Positions 15,526 through 25,113 are shown, counted from the stretch's first letter. The stretch: DNA of 64,000 bases from Streptomyces nigrescens (GCA_024349765.1 AP026073.1:7564001-7628000); one strand, 5' to 3'. Numbers and translations: made by a program. Notes: a model not told the origin generated them from the letters alone.

Positions 15526-17709
15526 ATGGTCATCACCGGGCCACGGCGGCGGTCCGCCGTACTGCGGGTGCTGCTCGTCGCGGTGGCACTGGCCGGCGCG
15601 CTGCTGGGCGGCGCCGTCCCGGCGTCCGCGCACGCCGCGCTGACCGGCAGCACCCCCGCGCAGGGCTCGGTGGTGGACCAGGCGCCCGAGCAGGTCGCGC
15701 TCACCTTCTCCGAGGGCGTCGCGATGGGCGACGACTCCATCCGCGTCCTGAACCCGCAGGGCAAACGGGTGGACCGCGGCAAACTGCGCAACCTGTGCAG
15801 CGGCAGCACCGTCAAATACGGCACGGGGCTGCCGCCGGGCCTGGGCGACGGCACGTACACCGTCGCCTGGCAGGCGGTCTCCGCCGACAGCCACCCGGTC
15901 TCCGGCGCCTTCACCTTCTCGATCGGGGCGCCCTCGAAGACCACCGCGCCGGTGTCCCAGCAGGAGGCCGGCGGGGGCCTCGTGGGGGCGCTCTACGGCA
16001 TCGCCCGCGCGCTGGCGTACGCGGGCTTCGTCCTGCTGGCCGGCGGCGCCGCCTTCGTGGTGGCCTGCCGGCCGGCCGCCGCCCGGGTACGGTCCGTCCA
16101 GCGCCTGGTCGTCCAGGGATGGGCGGTACTGACCGGCACCACCGTGGCGATGCTGCTGCTGCGCACCCCGTACACCGGCTCCGGCGACCTCTCCGACGTC
16201 TTCGACCTCGGCGGCCTGCAGCAGGTACTGATCACCAAGCCGGGCGCGGCGCTGGTCTCCCGGCTGCTGCTGCTCGCCGCGGCGGCGCTGTTCGTGGCGG
16301 TGCTGTTCGGGGCGTACGCGCGGGCGCAGGAACCGCGGGAGCCGCGGGAGGGCCTGGAGACGGGTGCCGGGGCGGACGGCGGGGGCCACGAGGACCGGGC
16401 CGACGGGGACGGCACGGACGACGGGGACGACGCGGCCCGGACCGCCGAGGACGCGCCCGAGGACCCCGCCGAGCAGGCCCGGCGCCGCAAGGACCTGACG
16501 TTCGGGCTCGGCATCGGCGGGGTGATCGTCGCCGCCGGCCTCGCGACGACCTGGGCGATGGCCGAACACGCCTCGACCGGGCTGCAGCCCGCGATCGCGA
16601 TGCCGGTCGACGTCCTGCACCTGCTCGCCGTCGCCACCTGGCTCGGCGGGCTGGCGGCGCTGGTGGTGTCCCTGTACTGGGGGCCGCCGATCGAACGGAC
16701 CGCCGTCCGCCGCTTCTCCCGGATCGCGTTCGGCTCCGTCCTGGTGCTGGTCGCCACCGGCCTCTACCAGTCCTGGCGGCAGGTCGGCACCTGGACCGCG
16801 CTGACCGGCACCACCTACGGGCGGCTGCTGCTGCTCAAGGTGGGCCTGGTGGTGGTGCTCGTGGGCATCGCCTGGTTCTCGCGGCGCTGGACGGCGCGGC
16901 TGACGGAGGTACGGACGGCGGAACCGGAAGCGGCGGACGCGGCCCCGGAGGCCGAGGGGGCCGAGGAGGCCGCGGAGGCCGCGGAGGCCGACGAGCTCTT
17001 CGAGAAGGCCGTGACCGTGCCGGCGGCCGGCACGGCCGAAAAGACCGCCCAGAACGACGAGGAGCCGGCGGCGGCACGGGCGGCGGCGCCCGCGACGGAA
17101 CCACCGGCGGCGCCCGCGACGGAACCGGCCGACCCCGCCCGCGCCGCCCAACTCGCCCGTCAGCAGGCCGCGTTGCGCACCGCCCGCACCAAGCGGCTGC
17201 GCGACGCCGACCCCGAGCGGCGGGGGCTGCGCCGGTCCGTACTGGCCGAGGCGTCGGTCGCGGTACTCCTGCTGGTGGTGACGACGGTGCTGACCGCCAC
17301 CGAGCCGGCCCGTACCGAGGAGGCGGTCAAGGCCGTGTCGGGCGGTCAGTCGGCCGCGGCCAACCAGCCGCAGGTCCTCACCGTCCCGTTCGACACCGGC
17401 GGTCCGGGCGGCAAGGGCACCGCCCGCCTCGACCTCGACCCCGGCCGCAGCGGCAACGCCAACGACCTGCGGCTGCGGATCTCCGACCCGAAGGGCCGGG
17501 CCAAGGACGTCCCCGAGGTGAAGGTCGAGTTCACCCTCAAGGCCAAGAAGCTCGGGCCGCTGACGGTGGTGCCCCGGCACACCGGCAAGGGACACTGGCG
17601 CGCCAGCGGCGTCCTGCTGCCGGTCCCCGGACGGTGGCAGCTCTCGCTGCTCGTACGGACCTCCGACATCGACCAGGTGACCGAGTTCAGGAACGTGAAG
17701 ATCGGCTGA
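15526..17709 (+). CDS. Copper resistance protein: CopC domain fused to CopD membrane domain
   Basis: 727-residue membrane protein. A signal peptide ends at PASA, giving a mature N-terminus HAALTGSTPAQGSV with the CopC copper-ligand His first and a second His in VSADSHPVSGAFTF. CopC covers about 35-130; eight or so membrane segments of CopD follow (about 160-480, with WAMAEHASTGLQ and DVLHLLAVATWLGG). A long Glu/Ala-rich cytoplasmic insert (about 470-560) and a C-terminal extracytoplasmic beta-domain (about 615-727) complete it. Start at 15526 follows GAGGGAGC. Its stop overlaps the next ATG by one base. Role inferred: copper import or holding outside the membrane. Confidence 0.9.
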   Translation: MVITGPRRRSAVLRVLLVAVALAGALLGGAVPASAHAALTGSTPAQGSVVDQAPEQVALTFSEGVAMGDDSIRVLNPQGKRVDRGKLRNLCSGSTVKYGTGLPPGLGDGTYTVAWQAVSADSHPVSGAFTFSIGAPSKTTAPVSQQEAGGGLVGALYGIARALAYAGFVLLAGGAAFVVACRPAAARVRSVQRLVVQGWAVLTGTTVAMLLLRTPYTGSGDLSDVFDLGGLQQVLITKPGAALVSRLLLLAAAALFVAVLFGAYARAQEPREPREGLETGAGADGGGHEDRADGDGTDDGDDAARTAEDAPEDPAEQARRRKDLTFGLGIGGVIVAAGLATTWAMAEHASTGLQPAIAMPVDVLHLLAVATWLGGLAALVVSLYWGPPIERTAVRRFSRIAFGSVLVLVATGLYQSWRQVGTWTALTGTTYGRLLLLKVGLVVVLVGIAWFSRRWTARLTEVRTAEPEAADAAPEAEGAEEAAEAAEADELFEKAVTVPAAGTAEKTAQNDEEPAAARAAAPATEPPAAPATEPADPARAAQLARQQAALRTARTKRLRDADPERRGLRRSVLAEASVAVLLLVVTTVLTATEPARTEEAVKAVSGGQSAAANQPQVLTVPFDTGGPGGKGTARLDLDPGRSGNANDLRLRISDPKGRAKDVPEVKVEFTLKAKKLGPLTVVPRHTGKGHWRASGVLLPVPGRWQLSLLVRTSDIDQVTEFRNVKIG

Positions 17710-19028
17710 TGAGCAAGCGAACCGCGCAGGCCCCCGAACCCCAGGCCCCCGAACCGCAGGCCCCGGCGCCCGAGCCGGCCGGCCCGCGGACCGCCCTGAC
17801 GCTCTCCCGCCGCCGGCTGCTCGGCACCGTCGGCGCGGCGGGCGCCGCCGGGCTGGTCGTCGGCGGCGCCGGCGGTGCCCTGGGGACGGCCGCCGCCCAT
17901 GAGGAGGGGCCCGCCGCGGCCCTGAGCTCCCTCGGCTCGACCGAGGTGCCGTTCCGGGACGACCGGGCGAAGCAGCAGGCCGGGATCACCACCCCGCTGC
18001 AGGCCAGCGGGCACCTCGTCGCCTTCGACCTGGCCCCGGGCAGCGACCGCAAGGCCGCCGCCGCGCTGCTGCGCCGCTGGTCGCGGACGGCCGAGGAGCT
18101 GATGGCCGGGCGCACGCCGGACGCCGACACCGGCGTCGCGCTGGACGCCGGCCCGTCCTCGCTGACCGTCACCTTCGGCCTCGGCCACAGCTTCTTCGAC
18201 CGTACGGGCCTGACGAAGCACCGCCCCGTACAGCTCGATCCGCTGCCGGACTTCTCCGCCGACGCGCTGGACCCCGAGCGCAGCAACGGCGACCTGTGGA
18301 TCCAGATCGGCGCCGATGACGCGCTGGTCGCCTTCCACGCGCTGCGGGCGCTGCAGAAGGACGCGGCCGGCACCGCCCGGCTGCGCTGGCAGATGAACGG
18401 CTTCAACCGCACCCCGGGCGCCACCGCCCACCCGATGACCGCGCGCAACCTGATGGGCCAGGTCGACGGCACCAACAACCCCAAGCCGACCGACGCGGAC
18501 TTCGACCGGCGGATATTCGTCGGGCGGGACGCCGCGCAGGAGTGGATGCGCGGCGGCTCGTACGCCGTCGTCCGCCGGATCCGGATGCTGCTGGACGACT
18601 GGGAGAAGCGCTCCCGGCACGAGCAGGAGCGGGTCATCGGGCGCCGCAAGGACAGCGGGGCACCGCTGACCGGCGGTTCCGAGACCACGCCGATGAAGCT
18701 GGACGCCACCGGAGCGGACGGGCTGCCGGTCATCCCGGCCAACGCGCACGCCCGGGTCGCGGCGCCGGAGTCCAACCAGGGCGCGGCGATGCTGCGCCGC
18801 CCGTTCTCGTACCACGACGGTTTCCGGGACGACGGCGCGCCGGACGCCGGGCTGCTGTTCATCTGCTGGCAGGCCGACCCGCTGCGGGCCTTCACCCAGA
18901 TCCAGCGGAAGCTGGACCGCGGGGACGCGCTCTCGCCGTTCCTGCGGCACGAGGCGAGCGGCCTGTACGCGGTGCCGCCGGCCGCGGTGCCGGGCGGGTA
19001 CGTGGGGCAGCCGCTGCTGGAGGGCTAG
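17709..19028 (+). CDS. Tat-exported Dyp-type heme peroxidase (DtpA-like)
   Basis: 439-residue deferrochelatase/Dyp peroxidase. After a Pro/Ala-rich start comes a twin-arginine signal (SRRRLLGTVGAAGAAGLVVGG). The Dyp GxxDG motif is MGQVDGTNNPK at about residues 250-260 with the distal Asp, and the heme-ligating His is in NANAHARVAAPES... at about 347; the distal Arg is likely in QEWMRGGSYAVVRRIRM or nearby. In S. lividans DtpA works with the same copper chaperones to mature the copper-radical oxidase GlxA, needed for hyphal tip glycan and development. The ATG overlaps the CopC-CopD stop (TGATG). Confidence 0.93.
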   Translation: MSKRTAQAPEPQAPEPQAPAPEPAGPRTALTLSRRRLLGTVGAAGAAGLVVGGAGGALGTAAAHEEGPAAALSSLGSTEVPFRDDRAKQQAGITTPLQASGHLVAFDLAPGSDRKAAAALLRRWSRTAEELMAGRTPDADTGVALDAGPSSLTVTFGLGHSFFDRTGLTKHRPVQLDPLPDFSADALDPERSNGDLWIQIGADDALVAFHALRALQKDAAGTARLRWQMNGFNRTPGATAHPMTARNLMGQVDGTNNPKPTDADFDRRIFVGRDAAQEWMRGGSYAVVRRIRMLLDDWEKRSRHEQERVIGRRKDSGAPLTGGSETTPMKLDATGADGLPVIPANAHARVAAPESNQGAAMLRRPFSYHDGFRDDGAPDAGLLFICWQADPLRAFTQIQRKLDRGDALSPFLRHEASGLYAVPPAAVPGGYVGQPLLEG

Positions 19029-19060
19029 CGGGACCGCCCGGCGGAGGCCCGGTGCGCCGT

Positions 19061-19079
19061 CCGGCCTTCGGAAGGCCGG
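19061..19079 (+). terminator. Hairpin after the Dyp peroxidase gene
   Basis: CCGGCCTT, a CGG loop and AAGGCCGG form a perfect 8-bp stem 32 bp after the peroxidase stop, a fitting end for the copper operon before pheA. Confidence 0.65.
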
Positions 19080-19167
19080 TCCGGGGGCCGGGACGGCTCG
19101 GTATCGTGGCAGGACAGGGAGAAGATCGGCGGGGTGCTCCCGCAGTCACGCGAGGGAGTCCTCAAGG

Positions 19168-20094
19168 ATGTCGGCCAGCCGCTACACCTATCTCGGCCCC
19201 GCGGGCACGTTCACCGAGGCCGCGCTGCGCAGCCTGCCCGAGGCGGCGACGCGCGAGCTGGTGCCGATGGTGTCGGTGCCGGCCGCCCTGGACGCGGTGC
19301 GGGCGGGGGAGGCGGCGGCCGCCCTGGTGCCGATCGAGAACTCCGTCGAGGGCGGGGTGACCACGACCCTCGACGAACTGGCCTCCGGCGAGCCGCTGAT
19401 GATCTACCGCGAGGTGCTGCTGCCGATCGCCTTCGCGCTGCTGGTGCGGCCCGGTACGACGCTCGACGAGGTCAAGACGGTGACCGGGCACCCGGTCGCG
19501 CAGCCCCAGGTCCGCAAGTGGCTGGCGGCCCAACTCCCGGAGGCGGTCTGGGAGTCGGCGGCCTCGAACGCGGACGGTGCGCGGCTGGTGCAGGAGGGCC
19601 GCTACGACGGTGCGTTCGCCGGTGAGTTCGCGGCGGCGACGTACGGCCTGACGCCGCTGGTCACCGACATCCACGACGCGCAGAACGCGGCCACCCGCTT
19701 CGTGCTGGTGGGCCGCCCGGCCCGGCCGGCGGCGCCCACCGGCGCGGACAAGACGTCGGTGGTGCTGTGGCTGGCCGAGGACCACCCCGGTGCGCTGCTC
19801 GAACTGCTCCAGGAGTACGCGGTGCGCGGGGTCAGCATGATGCGCATCGAGTCCCGGCCGACCGGTGAGGGCATCGGGCGCTACTGCTTCTCGGTGGACT
19901 GCGAGGGGCACATCACCGACCGCCGGGTCAGCGAGGTCCTGATGGGCCTCAAGCGGGTCTGCCGCGAGGTGCGGTTCCTCGGTTCGTATCCGCGGGCGGA
20001 CGAGACGACGCCGAGCGTGCGGCGGCAGATGACCGACTCGGCGTTCACCGAGGCCTCGGACTGGCTCGCGCGCTGCCTGGACGGCCGGGGCTGA
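19168..20094 (+). CDS. pheA: Prephenate dehydratase
   Basis: 308-residue enzyme converting prephenate to phenylpyruvate in phenylalanine synthesis. The N-terminal PDT domain starts YTYLGPAGTFTEAAL, continues with PIENSVEGGVTTTLDEL and has the catalytic TRF triplet in NAATRFVLVG (about 170-180). The C-terminal ACT domain (about 195-280) carries ESRPTGEGIGRYCFSVD, the phenylalanine-binding feedback site. Length matches monofunctional bacterial enzymes. The ATG follows GGGAGTCC. It stands alone, followed by the DnaA-box spacer rather than by other aromatic genes. Confidence 0.95.
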   Translation: MSASRYTYLGPAGTFTEAALRSLPEAATRELVPMVSVPAALDAVRAGEAAAALVPIENSVEGGVTTTLDELASGEPLMIYREVLLPIAFALLVRPGTTLDEVKTVTGHPVAQPQVRKWLAAQLPEAVWESAASNADGARLVQEGRYDGAFAGEFAAATYGLTPLVTDIHDAQNAATRFVLVGRPARPAAPTGADKTSVVLWLAEDHPGALLELLQEYAVRGVSMMRIESRPTGEGIGRYCFSVDCEGHITDRRVSEVLMGLKRVCREVRFLGSYPRADETTPSVRRQMTDSAFTEASDWLARCLDGRG

Positions 20095-20710
20095 GCTCCC
20101 GACCTGCGGCTTTGAGCGCCTGTGGGTTGTCCACAAAGTTATCCACAGGCCCGGTTCTCGACCTGTGGGTAAGTCGACACGACAGTCGGACACAGTCGAC
20201 AAATCGCCCTACTGACCCCACATCCCTCCACAGCACCCCACCTCGGACCCCGTCAGCACAATTCCTTCGGTCCATCCTTTAGAGCGAGGCAATCCCACAC
20301 GAAAGAGTGCGTGAACGGGGTTTGGACAGAGAATCCATAGCCGAGCATTTCGGAAGCGGAATGATCGCCGCCGACTTCCACAGATTCCACGCACAGCCTG
20401 TGGATAAATATCCGGGAACCCCCTTCCCCTGTGGACAACCCCATCGCACGGGGGCCGCGAAGGCCGCCCCAACTCCCCGCTCCCGCCCAGTGGATCATCG
20501 ATCGCGGACGCCGCGAACACCCGCATACCGGATGACTCCACCGCCCTCCTCCAGAAGATCACGACAGCCGGGAAGGGGTGCGAATGGGTGGGAATTCCCC
20601 GGCGGATTTACCGCACCCCCGCCATGGAATAAACCTCTCAAACCGGACAAATTGCAATGGCGGGGAATATCGCGTCGAAGCGTGGGGCGCGGCCCCGGTA
20701 GCCTGGTGGT
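20095..20710. other. 616-bp AT-richer spacer with DnaA boxes, upstream of serS
   Basis: No gene is visible. The spacer is clearly less GC-rich than its surroundings. It holds four perfect DnaA boxes in two facing pairs, TTGTCCACA (20127-20135) and TTATCCACA (20139-20147) on the plus strand, and TTATCCACA (20399-20407) and TTGTCCACA (20430-20438) on the minus strand. Weaker matches are TTACCCACA (minus, 20164-20172) and CCCTCCACA (20224-20232). DnaA-box clusters outside oriC are known in S. coelicolor to titrate DnaA; whether this is the same locus I cannot tell. The serS promoter must lie toward the right end. Confidence 0.75.
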
Positions 20711-22021
20711 GTGATTGACCTTCGCCTGCTCCGTGAGGACCCCGACCGTGTGCGCGCGTCCCAGCGCGCCCGTGGAGAGGACGTCGAGCTCGTCGACGCG
20801 CTTCTCTCCGCCGACGAGCGGCGCAGGTCGTCCAGCGTCCGCTTCGACGAGCTGCGCGCCGAGCAGAAGACGCTCGGCAAGCTCATCCCCAAGGCCACCG
20901 GCGACGAGAAGGCCGCGCTGCTGAAGAAGGCCGGCGAGCTGTCCGCCGCCGTCAAGGCCGCCGACGCCGCGCAGGACGAGGCCAAGGACGAGACCCAGCA
21001 GCTGCTGCTCAAGCTCGGCAACCTCGTCCACCCCGACGTCCCCGTGGGCGGCGAGGAGGACTTCGCGGTCCTGGAGACGCACGGCACCATCCGCGACTTC
21101 GCCGCCGAGGGCTTCGAGCCCAAGGACCACCTGGAGATCGGCCAGGCGCTCGGCGCCATCGACGTGGAGCGCGCCGCCAAGGTCTCCGGCTCGCGCTTCT
21201 ACTACCTGACGGGCATCGGCGCGCTCCTGGAGCTCGCGCTGGTCAACGCCGCCATCGCGCAGGCCACCGAGGCCGGCTTCGTCCCGATGCTGACCCCGGC
21301 GCTGGTCCGCCCGCACGCCATGGAGGGCACCGGATTCCTCGGCCAGGCCGCCGAGAACGTCTACCACCTCGAAAAGGACGACTACTACCTCGTCGGCACC
21401 TCCGAGGTCCCGCTCGCCGCGTACCACATGGACGAGATCGTCGACGCCGGCCAGCTGCCGCTGCGCTACGCCGGCTTCTCCCCCTGCTTCCGCCGCGAGG
21501 CCGGCACGTACGGCAAGGACACCCGCGGCATCTTCCGGGTCCACCAGTTCGACAAGGTGGAGATGTTCTCCTACGTCGCGCCGGAGGACGCGCAGGCCGA
21601 GCACCAGCGCCTGCTGGAGTGGGAGAAGCAGTGGCTGAACAGCCTGGAGCTGCCGTTCCAGGTGATCGACGTCGCCACCGGTGACCTGGGCGCCTCGGCC
21701 TCCCGCAAGTTCGACTGCGAGGCGTGGATCCCGACCCAGGGCAAGTACCGCGAGCTGACCTCGGCCTCCAACTGCGACGAGTTCCAGGCCCGCCGGCTCT
21801 CCGTCCGCATGCGCGAGAACGCCGACGGCAAGCAGAAGGTCCGCCCGCTGGCCACGCTCAACGGCACGCTCTGCGCCGTCCCGCGCACCATCGTGGCGAT
21901 CTTCGAGAACCACCAGCAGGCGGACGGCTCGGTGCGCGTCCCCGAGGTGCTGCGCCCCTACCTGGGCGGCCGGACCGTGCTGGAGCCCGTCGCGGCGGGC
22001 CGGGAGTCCGGCGCCAAGTGA
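20711..22021 (+). CDS. serS: Seryl-tRNA synthetase
   Basis: 436-residue class II aminoacyl-tRNA synthetase. The N-terminal long-armed coiled coil (about 25-110, with [23 protein letters not shown]-like helices) reads tRNA-Ser, and the catalytic core has motif 2 ([20 protein letters not shown]) and motif 3 near the C-terminus ([19 protein letters not shown]). The start is the GTG at 20711 ([11 protein letters not shown]), matching the conserved start of the family. It is four-base overlapped (GTGA) with a HAD phosphatase gene, forming a two-gene operon. Essential gene by family knowledge. Confidence 0.97.
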   Translation: MIDLRLLREDPDRVRASQRARGEDVELVDALLSADERRRSSSVRFDELRAEQKTLGKLIPKATGDEKAALLKKAGELSAAVKAADAAQDEAKDETQQLLLKLGNLVHPDVPVGGEEDFAVLETHGTIRDFAAEGFEPKDHLEIGQALGAIDVERAAKVSGSRFYYLTGIGALLELALVNAAIAQATEAGFVPMLTPALVRPHAMEGTGFLGQAAENVYHLEKDDYYLVGTSEVPLAAYHMDEIVDAGQLPLRYAGFSPCFRREAGTYGKDTRGIFRVHQFDKVEMFSYVAPEDAQAEHQRLLEWEKQWLNSLELPFQVIDVATGDLGASASRKFDCEAWIPTQGKYRELTSASNCDEFQARRLSVRMRENADGKQKVRPLATLNGTLCAVPRTIVAIFENHQQADGSVRVPEVLRPYLGGRTVLEPVAAGRESGAK

Positions 22022-22848
22022 GCGGATCAGCTCCGGCGGACGTCCCGCCGCTGCCGTACACGCTCATCGCGACCGACCTCGACGGGACGCTGCTGCGCCC
22101 GGACGAGACGGTCTCGGAGCGCACCCGCCAGGCGCTCGCCGCGGCCACCGCGGCGGGCGCGGCGCACATCGTCGTCACCGGCCGTGCCGTGCCCTGGACC
22201 CGGCACATCCTCGACGCCCTGGACTACCACGGGCTCGCGGTGTGCGGCCAGGGCGGGCAGGTCTACCACGCCGGTGAGCACCGGCTGCTGACCTCGGTGA
22301 CGCTCGACCGCCAGCTGGCCGGTCTCGCGCTGTCCAAGATCGAGGCCGAGGTCGGCCCGCTGTATCTGGCGGCGAGCCGGGACGGCCTGGAGGGCGAGGT
22401 GCTGGTCGGCCCCGGCTACCGCGTCCAGGACGGCCCGCTGCCGAACGTCATGATCGACGACCACGGCGCGCTGTGGGCGGCCCCGATCAACAAGGTCTAC
22501 CTCCAGCACCCGACGCTGGACGACGACGCGCTGGCGGCGGCCGCCCGCCAGGTCGCCGGTGACCTGGTCGGCATCATGGTGGCCGGCCCCGGCGTCGTCG
22601 AACTGCTGCCGCTGGGCCTGACCAAGGCCACCGGGCTGTCCCTGGCCGCCCGCCGCCTGGGCCGCACCGCCAAGGAGACGCTGGCGTTCGGCGACATGCC
22701 CAACGACATCCCGATGTTCGCCTGGGCCGCCCACGGCGTGGCCATGGCCAACGCCCATCCCGAACTGAAGGCGGTCGCCGACGAGGTGACCACCTCCTCC
22801 GAGGCCGACGGCATCGCGGTGGTTCTGGAGCGGCTGTACGGGGTGTGA
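22018..22848 (+). CDS. HAD-superfamily (Cof/IIB) phosphatase
   Basis: 276-residue sugar-phosphate-type phosphatase. Motif I is [11 protein letters not shown] (nucleophile first Asp), motif [12 protein letters not shown], motif III the Lys in GLTKATGL, and motif [18 protein letters not shown]; the C2B cap lies between. Its GTG start overlaps the serS stop by four bases. A second gene of the same family lies at 50287 with near-identical motif spacing, so they are paralogues. Substrate unknown; housekeeping of phosphorylated metabolites is the usual role. Downstream lie GC-rich tandem repeats. Confidence 0.9.
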   Translation: MSGSAPADVPPLPYTLIATDLDGTLLRPDETVSERTRQALAAATAAGAAHIVVTGRAVPWTRHILDALDYHGLAVCGQGGQVYHAGEHRLLTSVTLDRQLAGLALSKIEAEVGPLYLAASRDGLEGEVLVGPGYRVQDGPLPNVMIDDHGALWAAPINKVYLQHPTLDDDALAAAARQVAGDLVGIMVAGPGVVELLPLGLTKATGLSLAARRLGRTAKETLAFGDMPNDIPMFAWAAHGVAMANAHPELKAVADEVTTSSEADGIAVVLERLYGV

Positions 22849-23096
22849 GGGCGGGTGGCCAGGGGGGCGGTGGCCCGTGGGGCCGGGTGGCCAACGGCGT
22901 GGCAACGGCTCCGGCCGCCGGTGGCGGGCCCCAACCGCCGGTGGCGGGCGGTTCCGGCCGCCGGTGGCGGGCGGCTCCGGCCTTGGTTACGGAATACCGT
23001 CCCTGGCCCCGGCGTTGAGGGCCCCGAGGGGGCGCTCGCGTCCCCTACGGGATCTGTTCGCCTCACCCGTAGGGGTCCGGAAGGCCCCTTGAACCC
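22849..23096. repeat. Repeat-filled convergent spacer with CCCCTACGGG inverted pair
   Basis: About 16-17-bp gggtggcc-type repeats run from the HAD stop to 22910, and 20-26-bp ccgccggtggcgggcgg repeats from about 22916 to 22978. CCCCTACGGG (23042-23051) and CCCGTAGGGG (23066-23075) form a 10-bp stem with a 14-nt loop that may terminate both convergent genes. Confidence 0.7.
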
Positions 23097-23966
23097 CTAA
23101 CGCCCGCCCCCGCCGCCCTCTTCCCGCGCGTCGACTCCCGCTTCCTCCGCGGCGGATTGGTCGTCCCCCGCTTCCCGCGCGTCGGCTCCCGCCTCCTCCG
23201 CGGCGGGTTGCTCGTCCCTCGCTTCCCCTGCTTCTCCCGCGTCGCCTTCCTCGTCCCTCGCTTCCCCTGCTTCCCCCGCGTCGCCTTCCTCGTCCCCCGC
23301 CACCTCCGCCGCCGGTGTCAACGGCCACGCCGCGAAGCCCATGGTCAGGGCGATGGCGTGGCCGAAGTCGGTGAAGGTGGCGCCGGTCGTCAGAGGGATG
23401 GCGAAGAAGGCCAGTACGCCGACGAGATAGCCGTAGCGCCAGGGGGAGCGCAGGCGGTACGTCAGCACGCCGGCGGCGGCCGCCAGGCCGTACGAGACGC
23501 CGATGTCGACGACGTGCGTCATCGAGCGCGGCAGCTGGTGCCCCTCGATGGCCAGCAGGACGAGTTCCTGGCTGGCCAGGGTCGCGGCGACGTGCGCCCC
23601 GCCGACGATCAGCAGCCAGCGCCAACTGCCCGTCCAGCGCTCGACATTGGCGTGCACCAGCTCGAACATCACGACGTACAGCAGGAACGATCCGGGGTTC
23701 TCGATCCAGAATCCGCTGATCAGCAGCGAGGGCAGCGGATGCTCGTTGAGTTCGTGGATGTTGCTGCTGGTGCGGTGGATGAGGAACTGGCCCAGCCCCT
23801 CCGAGGCAGAGGCGATCACGAGGCTGGTGACACCGATGATCAGCAGCCAGATGTGGGTGCCGGGGGAGGACCGGACCCAGTTCTTCACCCAGATCACGGG
23901 GTTGCCCGCGGGCCGCGCCCAGGGGTCGCGCGGGGGCTCCATCACGATCCTCATCAGCGCCCTCAT
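23097..23966 (-). CDS. Rhomboid-like membrane protein with acidic repeat tail
   Basis: 289-residue membrane protein with about six helices resembling rhomboid proteases. The Ser/His dyad is plausible: VVDIGVSYGLAAAAG (GxS) and TDFGHAIALTMGF (His). The first conserved loop is NPVIWVKNWVRSSPGTHIWL. The C-terminus (about 225-289) is a cytoplasmic Glu/Ala/Gly-rich tail with internal repeats of DEEGDAGEAGEAR and AAEEAGADARE. The ATG at 23966 overlaps the Lrp stop (ATGA), so translation is coupled; ATGs at 23954 and 23942 are alternatives. Protease activity is inferred, substrate unknown. Confidence 0.7.
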   Translation of the reverse strand: MRALMRIVMEPPRDPWARPAGNPVIWVKNWVRSSPGTHIWLLIIGVTSLVIASASEGLGQFLIHRTSSNIHELNEHPLPSLLISGFWIENPGSFLLYVVMFELVHANVERWTGSWRWLLIVGGAHVAATLASQELVLLAIEGHQLPRSMTHVVDIGVSYGLAAAAGVLTYRLRSPWRYGYLVGVLAFFAIPLTTGATFTDFGHAIALTMGFAAWPLTPAAEVAGDEEGDAGEAGEARDEEGDAGEAGEARDEQPAAEEAGADAREAGDDQSAAEEAGVDAREEGGGGGR

Positions 23967-24994
23967 CGGCGGCGCCCCCGGACCGCGGGCGAGCCGGCGA
24001 CCAGCGGGCCCGGCCCCTTGATCTGCCGGATGCGGGGCGCGCTCTCCATCGTCCGTACGCCGGGCAGCGCCGCGACCCGGGTCGTCAGGTACGTGTAGAC
24101 CGCCCGGACGTCCCGGCAGAGCACCGACGCGAACAGATTGTTCGGGCCGGTGGTGGCACCGGCGAAGGCCACCTCCGGATGCTCCGCCAACGCCGCGCCG
24201 GCCGCGGCGAGTTCGGCGGGGGCGACGGACAGCCAGAGGGCGACCATCGCGCCGTACCCGAACTTCCGCAGGTCGTAATCGACGTCGTAATACAGCGCCC
24301 CGGTCGCCCGCAGTTCGGCGAGCCGGCGACGGACCGTGGTGGGTGACCAGCCGGTGACGGCGGCGAGTTCGGCCAGCGGCGCCCGGCCGTCCCGGGCCAG
24401 GGCGGCGAACAGCCGGCGGTCGGCGTCGTCGAGCACCACCGGATCGGCCGCCGGATCGACGTCCGGGGGCGGCGGGCCGAGCCGGGCGGCCTCCTCGTCC
24501 GTCAGCGCACCGGACTTGCTGATCAGGCCCTGTGGACCGCCGCAGAACTCGTGCAGCAGGCAGTGTGCGGTGACGCCGACCACGCTCGGGGTGCGCGGCA
24601 GCTTCTCCAGCAGCAGTGCGTCGCTGTGGTCGCTGCTCGCCGCCCGGCAGACCGCGGTGATCTCGGTGCCGCCGGACATCAGGCAGATCCACGAGGTGTC
24701 CGGACGGCGGGCCAGGGCCTCGGCGACGGTGACCGCGGCCTCCGGCGCGCACTGCACCCGGACCATCCATTCGACCTCGCCCAACGCCCGCGCGTCGGAC
24801 AGTCCCAGCACTCTGAGCGCACCGCTGCTGCGGTGTCGCCCGTAGCGGCGGGCGACGGTCTGGTCGGACACCCCGAGCACCTCCGCGATCCGGCTGAACG
24901 GCGCGCGGCCGTCGAGCTGCAGCGCATGGGCCAGCCGGCGGTCGAGGGCGTCGAAACCGCCACCACCCGCGCCGGGCTTCCCGTCGGTTTTCAC
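23963..24994 (-). CDS. Two-domain Lrp/AsnC-family regulator
   Basis: 343 residues, roughly twice the usual Lrp length, containing two tandem AsnC units. Helix-turn-helix 1 is RAPFSRIAEVLGVSDQTVAR (about 28-48) and helix-turn-helix 2 is APLAELAAVTGWSPTTVRR (about 205-223); each is followed by a RAM-type effector region. Such double Lrp proteins are common in Streptomyces. It is divergent from an MFS exporter gene (119 bp between starts) and coupled to the rhomboid-like gene, so control of the exporter is a fair guess. Confidence 0.88.
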   Translation of the reverse strand: MKTDGKPGAGGGGFDALDRRLAHALQLDGRAPFSRIAEVLGVSDQTVARRYGRHRSSGALRVLGLSDARALGEVEWMVRVQCAPEAAVTVAEALARRPDTSWICLMSGGTEITAVCRAASSDHSDALLLEKLPRTPSVVGVTAHCLLHEFCGGPQGLISKSGALTDEEAARLGPPPPDVDPAADPVVLDDADRRLFAALARDGRAPLAELAAVTGWSPTTVRRRLAELRATGALYYDVDYDLRKFGYGAMVALWLSVAPAELAAAGAALAEHPEVAFAGATTGPNNLFASVLCRDVRAVYTYLTTRVAALPGVRTMESAPRIRQIKGPGPLVAGSPAVRGRRR

Positions 24995-25113
24995 CGTCCG
25001 AGGCTAGCGCGTGTCGGATTGCGCCGCCGGGAGCGCGGTGGCTGGGAGACCGGCGGGTGCGGAACCGACCGTGGGGTCGCCATCGAAGCGACGGCGGAAA
25101 GAGGAAACCAGTC

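Noticed and set aside
20095-20710. Chromosomal oriC
   Set aside because: Only four perfect DnaA boxes and no dnaA, dnaN or rpmH nearby; the Streptomyces origin has many more boxes and lies between dnaA and dnaN.
20711-20711. T-box leader before serS
   Set aside because: The upstream spacer shows no T-box consensus or antiterminator; the structured elements there are DnaA boxes.
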